This document shows positions 56,766 through 64,000 of a stretch of DNA of 64,000 bases, piece by piece (position 1 is the stretch's first letter; each line of letters starts with the position of its first letter). Below the pieces are notes generated by a model that was not told the origin of the DNA, ran no database searches, and saw only the letters and a list, made by a program, of their open reading frames with translations. Position numbers and translations under genes: made by a program. This DNA comes from Methylomicrobium sp. wino1 (GTDB lineage: Bacteria; Pseudomonadota; Gammaproteobacteria; Methylococcales; Methylomonadaceae), in contig NZ_CP024202.1 in assembly GCF_003932755.1 (NCBI RefSeq), positions 1,612,001 to 1,676,000 on the forward strand, written 5' to 3'.

Positions 56766-57332
56766 ATGACTAAGGAAGACAGGATAATACAGTATTTAAG
56801 GCGTGTTATCGAAACGCAAACATTGCATGAAGAGCGGCAAATGCTTCGGCATATACTAGCTGAAATAGATCTGGAGTTATTGGACTGCGCAGCCGCTTTG
56901 TTGCATATCCAGCAACTTGAAGGCGGCATGCGAATGGCGCCGGAAAGGGACGTGTTGGATCCGTCTATTTCGGATATAGTTACCGTTGTGCCCAAAATGG
57001 TTCGTTATCGTTTGGCGGTCGGTCATAAACATGGCGCGTCGAAAGAGATAATCAAAGATGTGTTGGTTGATGAATCCGGTGTCGAAAGAAAAATGATCCG
57101 CTTTGTCGATATACGCAACGAATTTACTATTGTGGAATTACCGGAAGGCATGCCGGAGGATATTTTTCAGCATTTGAAAACGATTGAGATACAACAGCAA
57201 AAGCTGGATATCAAAAAAATAAACGCTAACTCAAACAAGAAAAGAGCGAATAATGCGCGTCGGCGAAAGAAGCGTATGCCCCGTTTAGAGAGTAAGGACC
57301 CGGAAAGTCTTAATTGTAAAGAAATTGCCTAA
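56766..57332 (+). CDS. Orphan DbpA-type RNA-binding domain protein (DeaD/CsdA C-terminal part)
   Basis: 188-residue protein that matches the region after the helicase core in DeaD/CsdA-like DEAD-box proteins. Residues 1-55 resemble the helical linker that precedes the DbpA domain (TLHEERQMLRHILAEIDLEL). Residues about 76-155 form the DbpA RNA-binding domain (MVRYRLAVGHKHGASKEI, IRFVDIRNEFTIVELPEGMP). A basic tail (KKRANNARRRKKRM) follows. No DEAD, SAT or other helicase motif is present, and no helicase remnant lies upstream. The TAA stop is at the first bases of the large dispersed repeat. It may be a stand-alone RNA-binding protein. Confidence 0.8.
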   Translation: MTKEDRIIQYLRRVIETQTLHEERQMLRHILAEIDLELLDCAAALLHIQQLEGGMRMAPERDVLDPSISDIVTVVPKMVRYRLAVGHKHGASKEIIKDVLVDESGVERKMIRFVDIRNEFTIVELPEGMPEDIFQHLKTIEIQQQKLDIKKINANSNKKRANNARRRKKRMPRLESKDPESLNCKEIA

Positions 57333-57572
57333 CGATCATGAAGGTCTGTTCATCGCCCCGGCAAATGAAAGTTCGAGGCGTGGCGGAGAGTGCGGTCTCT
57401 CGCCTGATAGGACGCCGTTAATAATCCATGTAGGCTCGACGGCGGCTTTCCCTGCCGCCGACGCCTGTCGATCGAGCAACCGCACCCTCTTCGGAACCGG
57501 CATTTTCGTTGCTAAGCTTTTGCTTATCGAAAGATTAGATAAGGAATGCAAATCCTCGAACTTTCACAGTAA
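57328..57572 (+). repeat. Large dispersed repeat, copy 2
   Basis: Shares ordered blocks with 35505-35867, from CCTAACGATCATGAAGG to GAACTTTCACAGTAA, but lacks the nested palindrome. Its first bases supply the stop codon of the RNA-binding-domain gene. Confidence 0.85.
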
Positions 57573-57929
57573 GGACTTTGTGGTATACCCCTCGAAGAGC
57601 AAATTTCGTCGCTAATGTGTCCGTCAAAGGCCGCCGACGCTTCAATAGGTTAATGCCGAAATTTGATGCGATGGGGATAGGGGGGTAATCAAAGAGCCGA
57701 GCTCCCCTAATCGGGTGCTGATGCAGCACAATGTTGATAGCTTGTTTTTTACTTCCTTTTGATTGAAAAACCGTCTATGAATAAAAGGCATGGGATGTGT
57801 CCATCGAGGACCGCCGTATACCCGTCCATGGGGACTTGACGGCAGCTCCCTGCCGCCGACACCTGCCAATCGAGTTACCGAACCCTCCATAAAACAGGGA
57901 AGTTATTTACGACCAAATCCTTAATCGAG
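57573..57929. other. Repeat-rich gap between the RNA-binding-domain gene and glgA
   Basis: Contains GCCGAAATTTGATGCGATGG near 57654 (partial signature motif) and, at about 57831-57925, CCATGGGGACTTGACGGCAG, CGAGTTACCGAACCC and GGAAGTTATTTACG, which match pieces at 35 kb and 42.3 kb. No gene is seen. Confidence 0.6.
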
Positions 57930-59360
57930 TTACAAATGATCATAGAGCGATAAATATTGTTTAGCGCTACTGTTCCACGAAAAATCTTTCCTCATGGCAT
58001 TGGTTTGCAGTTGTGTCCAAATTTCCGTGACCCTGTATAAAATTAAAGCGCGTTTGATGGCTTCCAATAGCGAACTGGGAGTCGAGTCATTGAAGGTAAT
58101 TCCGGTTGCCGTCTGGTTGTCAATTGTTTGGGGCAGTGCATCGACTACGGTATCGGCTAGGCCGCCGGTTTTCCTTACGATCGGCAAAGTTCCATAGCGT
58201 TGGCTATACATTTGGTTTAATCCACAGGGCTCGAAGCGCGATGGCATCAAGAAAATATCGCTTCCCGCTTCTATCCAATGAGCCAATTGTTCATCGTAAC
58301 CGATAGTAATCGACATTTTTTCAGGATAGGTTTCGGCAAAATTATATAAACGTTGTTCGAAGCTTTTATTACCGCTACCGAGTAAGACAAATTGTACAGG
58401 CATGCTTAATAATTCCGGCAGGCATTCCAGTAGCAAGTCGATACCTTTTTGTTCAACCAAACGGCTAATTAGCCCGAAAACGGGAATCGATGGTTCGAGA
58501 GGCAGTGAGAGCCGTTCTTGTAATGCGGCCTTATTGGTTTGTTTGTGATGTAGCGTTTTATGGCTATAGCGCTGGACGATGTTGCTGTCAAATTCGGGAT
58601 TCCAGTCATTGTCGGTTCCATTGAGTATGCCGCTTAGAAATTCCTTGCGATGGGTTAACAAGCCTTCTAGTCCGTAGCCAAACTCGGATGATTGAATTTC
58701 TTTGGCATAGGTTGGACTTACCGTCGTTACCCGATCGGAACAAGCAATGCCGCCTTTTAAAAACGACATGTTGCCGTAATACTCAAGTGCATTTGGGTTC
58801 CAAAGTTGTCTTGGAAGATTAAGCGCATGGTAGGTCGAGTAGGGAAAGATTCCCTGGTAGGCCATGTTATGAATCGTAAAAATAGTTGCCGGGCGATTGT
58901 ATTCCAGCGTTAACAAGGCGGGAACCAGACCGCTTTGCCAGTCGTTGCAGTGGACGATTTCCGGTTTCCAATCTAAGTAGGCTCTGTTCATCGCGACTTC
59001 CACGGTTATGCGACAGAACAGGGAAAAACGATCGGCACTGTTCGCCCAGGCATTACCGTACTCATCGTGATAAGGATTTCCCGGATAGTCAAAAAACTGG
59101 GGGCAATCGATCAACCATACAATCACTTTCGATTCCGGCAAGCGGGTTTCGAGAATATTGACGTCGCAATTATTGATTCTCAACGTGCACCGATGTTCGA
59201 CGTTTTCGGTTTTTTTTATAGCCTGATAGTTGGGTATGATGATACGGATATCCTGGCCTAGATCCGCCAAAGCCTTAGGTAAGCTGCTTGAAACATCTGC
59301 CAAGCCGCCGGTTTTTATTAAAGGATGTGCTTCACTGGTAACAAAAAGAATTCGTTTCAT
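57930..59360 (-). CDS. glgA: Glycogen synthase (ADP-glucose type)
   Basis: GT5 enzyme that extends alpha-1,4-glucan from ADP-glucose. The 476-residue product starts MKRILFVTSEAHPLIKTGG; KTGGLADV is the ADP-glucose binding motif. HNMAYQGIFP, the C-terminal PVFGLISRLVEQKGIDLL and FEPCGLNQMYSQRYGTLPIV with the catalytic Glu are also intact. It is transcribed in the same direction as glgB, from which it is separated by 317 bp. Confidence 0.97.
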   Translation of the reverse strand: MKRILFVTSEAHPLIKTGGLADVSSSLPKALADLGQDIRIIIPNYQAIKKTENVEHRCTLRINNCDVNILETRLPESKVIVWLIDCPQFFDYPGNPYHDEYGNAWANSADRFSLFCRITVEVAMNRAYLDWKPEIVHCNDWQSGLVPALLTLEYNRPATIFTIHNMAYQGIFPYSTYHALNLPRQLWNPNALEYYGNMSFLKGGIACSDRVTTVSPTYAKEIQSSEFGYGLEGLLTHRKEFLSGILNGTDNDWNPEFDSNIVQRYSHKTLHHKQTNKAALQERLSLPLEPSIPVFGLISRLVEQKGIDLLLECLPELLSMPVQFVLLGSGNKSFEQRLYNFAETYPEKMSITIGYDEQLAHWIEAGSDIFLMPSRFEPCGLNQMYSQRYGTLPIVRKTGGLADTVVDALPQTIDNQTATGITFNDSTPSSLLEAIKRALILYRVTEIWTQLQTNAMRKDFSWNSSAKQYLSLYDHL

Positions 59361-59677
59361 AATTAAATTTAAAGGCAGTCAAAATTCGGTTCTAGGTATA
59401 TTAAAGAATTGAGTTTACCGAGGTAGATTTCGCCAAAATAGCCGATTGAGAGTTTATTGGCTCTCTGTCTGCTGTAGTTGGATCGTCCGACTTTATTGAA
59501 GGATCAGTATAAGTTCCTGTTCGGGGCGGCGGTAGCTCTATTTGGCGGATATTTCTCCCGTGGGCGCGCCTATCACGTATAAATATCGAAGCGAATTTTC
59601 TATAAGCTAGGTCGTCGTTAGTTAATTTGCGGTGAGCAATGCCACGCTGGATTCTCTTTCTCAAGCAGGACTCTATA
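59361..59677. other. 317-bp gap between glgB and glgA
   Basis: An 87-codon frame on the minus strand (59401-59664) begins only at TTG, has no ribosome-binding site and matches nothing I know. The segment more likely carries the glgA promoter and 5' untranslated region. Confidence 0.5.
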
Positions 59678-61897
59678 TTAGTGAGCCGAGCTGTTTATGG
59701 CTTTCGTTTGCCGCGTCAAGATGATTCCGCCTAGCGGAGGTAAAGTCAAGTGTATCGATTGTTGGAGTCCCATCCAAGGCTCCGGTTCCGATAGTATCTC
59801 GCGGTTGCCGACGTTGCTGCCTTCATAATAGGCAGAGTCTGAATTAAAGATTTCAAAATAAACCCCTTCGGAAGGCACGCCGATATGATAGTTTTCTCTC
59901 ACAATCGGTGTGAAGTTAAGTATGACGATTAAATCATCGTTGGTGCCTTTGCGGCGATAGCTGATAATCGATTGTTCGACATCATGGCAATCGACCCAGT
60001 CAAAGCCGTTGTGATTGAAGTCGTATTGGTGGAGTGCCGGGTGTTTTTTATACAAATGATTCAGGTCTTTGACCAAAGTTTGCAAACCTTGGTGTCGAGG
60101 ATGTTGCAACACGGACCAATCCAAGGTTTGGTTGAAATTCCATTCGGTGTCTTGCCCGAATTCGCAACCCATAAATAACAATTTTTTACCCGGGTAGGTA
60201 AACATCAAGGTATAAAGTAGGCGCAAATTCGCAAATTTTCGCCATTCGTCTCCCGGCATTCTGTTGAGTAACGAACCTTTGCCGTGCACGACTTCATCGT
60301 GAGAGAATGGAAGGACGAAATTTTCGGTAAAGGCATAAAGTAGGCCGAAGGTCAGTTGATCGTGGTGATAACGCCTGTGTATCGGGTCGCGGCTTATATA
60401 ATCGAGAATGTCGTGCATCCAGCCCATGTTCCATTTCATCGAAAAGCCCAAGCCACCGGTCCAAGTTGGGCGGGTTACCTGAGGCCATGCGGTCGATTCC
60501 TCTGCCATCATGACCGTGCCGGGATGTTGTTCATGCGTTACGGTATTCAATTCGCGCAAAAAAGCGATGGCTTCGAGATTTTCGTTGCCGCCATACATGT
60601 TGGGAATCCAGTCGTTTTCATCGCGGGAATAATCCAGATAAAGCATTGATGCGACGGCATCGACCCTAAGGCCGTCAAGATGAAATTCTTCGAGCCAAAA
60701 TATCGCGCTCGCCAGTAAGAAATTTTTGACTTCGTTGCGCCCGAAGTTAAAGATCAGGGTGCCCCAATCCCTATGCTCGCCTTTGCGGGAGTCTTCGTGC
60801 TCATAGAGTGCGCTACCGTCAAACCGAGCCAGTGCGAAAAAATCCTTCGGAAAATGCGCGGGAACCCAGTCTAAAATAATGCCGATGTTATTTTGATGAA
60901 AGAGGTCGATAAAATACCTGAAATCGTCGGGCGTCCCATGTCGACTGGTCGGGGCGAAGTAACCCGTTGATTGGTAACCCCAAGACGCATCGAAAGGATG
61001 CTCGGTGATAGGCAGTAACTCGATATGAGTAAAACCCATGTCTTTGACATAGTGGATCAATTGTTTCGCGAGTTCCCGGTAATTCAAGAAATTTCCGGCA
61101 TCGTCACGTTGCCACGAACCTAAATGCACTTCGTAAATCGACATCGGTTCGTGTAGCCAGTCGCGGGTTTTGCGATAAGCCATCCATTTCGCATCTTGCC
61201 ATTGATAGACTTCTTCTTTGACGACAATCGAAGCGGTTTTAGGACGGTGCTCGTATTGCTGGGCATAAGGGTCTGTTTTAATCAAAATTTCTTGGCTTTG
61301 ACGGTTCAGTATTTCAAATTTATATAAACAGCCCGCGTCGAGACTTGGAATGAAAAGCTCCCAGATCCCGCTGTTGCCTAGTACTCGCATTAAGTGACAG
61401 CGTCCGTCCCAGCGGTTAAAATCGCCGACCACGCTGACGCGCTCCGCGTTCGGAGCCCAGACGGTAAATAATACGCCATCGATTCCGTCGACCTTGTGTC
61501 GATGTGCGCCAAGTTTTTGGTAGATATGCCAATGTTTGCCTTCGCCGAACAAATGACGATCGAATTCCGGCAATTGCTCGGGAAAGTCATAAGGGTCGTA
61601 ATCGGTGTGTTGTTGGCCTTCTTTGTCGATCCAAGAAATTTGATAATGTTCTGGTAATTCGCCGGGCTGAGCGGTATATTCAAAAAAGTCTGTTTCTGCG
61701 AGTCGAAGTATTTCAGGGCCTTTTTCAGCAAAACGGACCGAATCGGCATAAGGCAAATAGAGCCTTATTTTGGTCGGTCTTACCTTGTTCGGGTTGTTAT
61801 CGCTGAGTCGGCCTAAAACTGAAAAAGGATCGTGATGTTTGGCTTCAATGATTTTGCATAAATCATCACACAGCGGCATATTGGATTGCTTTTTCAC
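59678..61897 (-). CDS. glgB: 1,4-alpha-glucan branching enzyme
   Basis: GH13 enzyme that introduces alpha-1,6 branches into glycogen. The 739-residue product has an N-terminal branching-enzyme module, a CBM48 domain ([21 protein letters not shown] split at the conserved WAPNA), and the four GH13 regions: [25 protein letters not shown] with the nucleophile Asp, [10 protein letters not shown] with the acid/base Glu, and [12 protein letters not shown]. It begins at a GTG, with an ATG six codons later as an alternative. It is divergent from glgC across 91 bp, which should hold both promoters. Confidence 0.97.
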   Translation of the reverse strand: MKKQSNMPLCDDLCKIIEAKHHDPFSVLGRLSDNNPNKVRPTKIRLYLPYADSVRFAEKGPEILRLAETDFFEYTAQPGELPEHYQISWIDKEGQQHTDYDPYDFPEQLPEFDRHLFGEGKHWHIYQKLGAHRHKVDGIDGVLFTVWAPNAERVSVVGDFNRWDGRCHLMRVLGNSGIWELFIPSLDAGCLYKFEILNRQSQEILIKTDPYAQQYEHRPKTASIVVKEEVYQWQDAKWMAYRKTRDWLHEPMSIYEVHLGSWQRDDAGNFLNYRELAKQLIHYVKDMGFTHIELLPITEHPFDASWGYQSTGYFAPTSRHGTPDDFRYFIDLFHQNNIGIILDWVPAHFPKDFFALARFDGSALYEHEDSRKGEHRDWGTLIFNFGRNEVKNFLLASAIFWLEEFHLDGLRVDAVASMLYLDYSRDENDWIPNMYGGNENLEAIAFLRELNTVTHEQHPGTVMMAEESTAWPQVTRPTWTGGLGFSMKWNMGWMHDILDYISRDPIHRRYHHDQLTFGLLYAFTENFVLPFSHDEVVHGKGSLLNRMPGDEWRKFANLRLLYTLMFTYPGKKLLFMGCEFGQDTEWNFNQTLDWSVLQHPRHQGLQTLVKDLNHLYKKHPALHQYDFNHNGFDWVDCHDVEQSIISYRRKGTNDDLIVILNFTPIVRENYHIGVPSEGVYFEIFNSDSAYYEGSNVGNREILSEPEPWMGLQQSIHLTLPPLGGIILTRQTKAINSSAH

Positions 61898-61988
61898 TTC
61901 GAAACGCCTCGATGTAGTAGAATGATTTTTATCGGAATGTTACCACCTAAGCAACAGATGTAATAGTCAATTCCAGAAGGGGATTAAA

Positions 61989-63263
61989 ATGTCAGAGTCA
62001 ATCAACCAACCTCAAGACAGGTTCGTCAGTCATCTAACTAGAAATACAATTGCCTTGATTCTTGCGGGCGGCCGCGGCTCACGGTTAAAAAACATGACTG
62101 ATTGGCGCGCCAAACCAGCGGTTCCTTTTGGCGGAAAATTCAGGATTGTCGACTTTCCGCTATCCAATTGCATTAATTCCGGAATCCGGAAAATCGGCAT
62201 TTTAACGCAATACAAAGCTGATTCTTTGATTCGGCATATTCAACAAGGCTGGGGGTTTTTACGCGGCGAATTCGGTGAATATGTCGATTTGATGCCGGCT
62301 CAACAGCGCCTCGAAACGTCTTGGTATGAGGGGACCGCCGATGCGGTTTATCAGAATATCGACATTCTTCGAACCCGCCGGCCGGAGTATGTTCTGATAT
62401 TGGCCGGCGATCACATCTATAAAATGGACTACGGTGAAATGCTCGCCGATCATGTGGCCAATAATGCCGATTTGACCATTGGTTGCCTCGAGGTGACTCT
62501 AGAAGAGGCGACCGAGTTCGGAGTCATGGACGTCGATCAAAACCGACGGGTAAAAGCGTTTGTTGAAAAACCCGCCAATCCGCCTTCGATGCCGGGTAGG
62601 CCGGACAAAGCGCTGGCTTCGATGGGTATCTATGTATTCAATGCGGCATTTTTATTCGAACAGTTGATCAAAGATGCCGATACCAAAGGCTCGAATCGGG
62701 ATTTCGGTAAGGATATTATTCCTGCGGTTATCGATAAATATAGGGTCAATGCCTATCCGTTCCTGAATTTGCAGGGCGATCAAAGCTATTGGCGCGATGT
62801 GGGAACAATAGATGCCTACTGGGCGGCAAATATGGAATTAATCGGCGTCAAGCCCGATTTGAATTTATACGATAAAACCTGGCCGATTTGGACCTATCAA
62901 GAACAAACGCCGCCGGCAAAATTCGTCTTCGACGACGACAAAAGAAGAGGGCAGGCGGTCGATTCGATGGTATCCGGCGGTTGCGTTATTTCCGGTGCTA
63001 AGGTTAGGCACTCATTGTTATTTTCCAATGTCCGGGTTAATTCTTACACGACATTACAAGATGCCGTGGTGCTCCCTGAGGTCAATATTGCACGGCATTG
63101 CCGAATTACCAAAGCAATCATCGAAAAAGGTTGCGAAGTCCCTCAAGGCACGGTAATCGGTGAGAACATCGAGGACGATAAAAAAAGATTTCATGTCAGC
63201 CCGGGCGGAGTCGTATTGGTCACCCCGGATATGTTAGGACAGAGCAGGCACTATGTCAGATAA
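61989..63263 (+). CDS. glgC: Glucose-1-phosphate adenylyltransferase
   Basis: Makes ADP-glucose from glucose-1-phosphate and ATP, the controlled first step of glycogen synthesis. The 424-residue product (E. coli 431) has [20 protein letters not shown] at residues 18-37, [28 protein letters not shown] with the catalytic Asp, FVEKP for sugar phosphate, and a C-terminal left-handed beta-helix ([21 protein letters not shown] repeats). AAGGGG precedes the ATG. Its last 11 nt overlap the start of the GH57 gene. Confidence 0.97.
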   Translation: MSESINQPQDRFVSHLTRNTIALILAGGRGSRLKNMTDWRAKPAVPFGGKFRIVDFPLSNCINSGIRKIGILTQYKADSLIRHIQQGWGFLRGEFGEYVDLMPAQQRLETSWYEGTADAVYQNIDILRTRRPEYVLILAGDHIYKMDYGEMLADHVANNADLTIGCLEVTLEEATEFGVMDVDQNRRVKAFVEKPANPPSMPGRPDKALASMGIYVFNAAFLFEQLIKDADTKGSNRDFGKDIIPAVIDKYRVNAYPFLNLQGDQSYWRDVGTIDAYWAANMELIGVKPDLNLYDKTWPIWTYQEQTPPAKFVFDDDKRRGQAVDSMVSGGCVISGAKVRHSLLFSNVRVNSYTTLQDAVVLPEVNIARHCRITKAIIEKGCEVPQGTVIGENIEDDKKRFHVSPGGVVLVTPDMLGQSRHYVR

Positions 63264-64000
63264 AAAACTGAAGCTGGTGATATGTTGGCACATGCATCAG
63301 CCAGAGTATCGTGATTTGCAAACCGGCGAATTTCAACTGCCTTGGACTTATTTGCACGTCATGAAGGATTATGTCGACATGATCGCTCACCTTGAGGCGG
63401 TGCCGGAAGCCAAAGCGGTCGTTAATTTTGCGCCGATCCTTCTGGAGCAGATCGAGGACTATGCCCGGCAAGTGGGTCGCTATCTGCATGATCGCATCTC
63501 ATTTAAGGATCCGTTGTTGGCGGCACTGGTTGCCCCATCGATTCCCTCGGATCCCGATGCACGGCTAAAACTGGTCAAGGATTGCATGCGTGCCAATCGA
63601 GAGAGGCAGATCGGGAGATATCCGACGTTCCAGAAATTGGTCAAAATGGCCGAATGGATGGAGCAGAATCATGATGCGTTGAGTTATATGAATTCTCAAT
63701 TTATTAGCGATCTTCTGGCGTGGTATCACCTGGCTTGGATGGGCGAGAGTGTCAAACTGACCGATGTCAGAGTCAAGCGCTTGATCGCAAAAGGTTCAGG
63801 CTACACATTGCATGAACGGATCGAAATTGTCGAAGTCATCGGTGAGCAATTATCCACTGCAATATGTCGATACAAGGCGTTAGCAAGAAAAGGGCGCATC
63901 GAGCTTTCGGTAACGCCTTATGCACATCCGATTATGCCTTTGTTAATCGATATTAAAAGTACGTTGCAGGCGATGCCCGATGCCCCGCTTCCCGAGTTGG
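63253..64000 (+). CDS. Glycoside hydrolase family 57 protein, 3' end outside the window
   Basis: The 249 codons visible start [20 protein letters not shown], the GH57 signature with the WHMHQP motif. [19 protein letters not shown] and [15 protein letters not shown] follow. GH57 members are amylases, 4-alpha-glucanotransferases or branching enzymes acting on alpha-glucans. The start overlaps the glgC stop by 11 nt in another frame, so it is translationally coupled to glycogen synthesis and probably remodels or degrades glycogen. The catalytic Glu and Asp lie beyond the window or near its end and could not be checked. Confidence 0.92.
   Translation, partial: MSDKKLKLVICWHMHQPEYRDLQTGEFQLPWTYLHVMKDYVDMIAHLEAVPEAKAVVNFAPILLEQIEDYARQVGRYLHDRISFKDPLLAALVAPSIPSDPDARLKLVKDCMRANRERQIGRYPTFQKLVKMAEWMEQNHDALSYMNSQFISDLLAWYHLAWMGESVKLTDVRVKRLIAKGSGYTLHERIEIVEVIGEQLSTAICRYKALARKGRIELSVTPYAHPIMPLLIDIKSTLQAMPDAPLPEL

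Noticed and set aside
59401-59664. 87-codon frame between glgB and glgA on the minus strand
   Set aside because: It starts only at TTG, lacks a ribosome-binding site and shows no domain or typical composition; more likely an untranslated region.

Overview
The window comes from the chromosome of a gammaproteobacterium. The 16S rRNA gene, the UbiE/UbiJ/UbiB set, LptD-SurA, FimV and the AmgK/MurU/NagZ recycling genes all point there. From memory, the 16S resembles the Methylococcales (type I methanotrophs, Methylobacter/Methylomicrobium-like), and the glycogen genes and PEP-CTERM-type exopolysaccharide genes would fit. No methane-oxidation gene lies in the window, so the order is an inference.

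Layout. 1-9.6 kb is a leftward housekeeping block: spoT (cut by the window edge), rpoZ, pgk, ubiB, ubiJ, ubiE, a DUF971 gene, hslU and hslV. An intact IS66-family element (9,844-11,519) with an 8-bp target duplication separates hslV from tRNA-Phe and a complete rRNA operon (16S, tRNA-Ile, tRNA-Ala, 23S, 5S, terminator; 11.8-18.2 kb). After about 1.46 kb without genes come six exopolysaccharide genes (19.7-26.7 kb). From 26.7 to 37 kb are greB, slyD, a TraB/GumN-type gene, hemF, an unknown gene, a DUF1415 gene, a CBS-domain gene, adk, leuCD and a small iron-permease-like gene. Then come asd and fimV, a VOC protein, a membrane-anchored receiver-Hpt protein and a sulfide:quinone oxidoreductase-like pair (to 45.7 kb). 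The rest holds purine salvage and cell-wall recycling (mtnP-like, hpt, nagZ, later amgK-murU-dodecin), lptD-surA, an orphan DbpA-type RNA-binding domain, and glgA, glgB, glgC and a GH57 gene.

The most unusual region is the 23S rRNA gene. It carries two intervening sequences of about 300 nt, one in helix 25 and one at the tip of helix 68. Each is closed by a 17-bp or longer perfect stem, and each is almost filled by an ORF for a small GIY-YIG (COG2827-like) nuclease. The second ORF reads through its stem and ends on a TAA in conserved 23S sequence. If the stems are processed, the mature 23S would be three RNAs of about 0.53, 1.31 and 1.03 kb. The stem arms also resemble the arms of a 64-bp palindromic repeat found between genes elsewhere in the window.

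The intergenic regions from about 28.9 to 57.9 kb are rich in dispersed non-coding repeats: the 64-bp palindrome, a 245-360 bp repeat, a short signature motif downstream of leftward genes, and a 176-bp MITE-like element with a 9-bp target duplication.

Functional links: SpoT, omega, GreB and a GC-rich rrn discriminator tie ppGpp signalling to rRNA transcription. NagZ, AmgK and MurU form a peptidoglycan-recycling route to UDP-MurNAc. GlgC, GlgA and GlgB make glycogen, with a GH57 enzyme overlapping glgC. The exopolysaccharide block has export, chain-length, kinase and ATPase parts but no glycosyltransferase, polymerase or exosortase.
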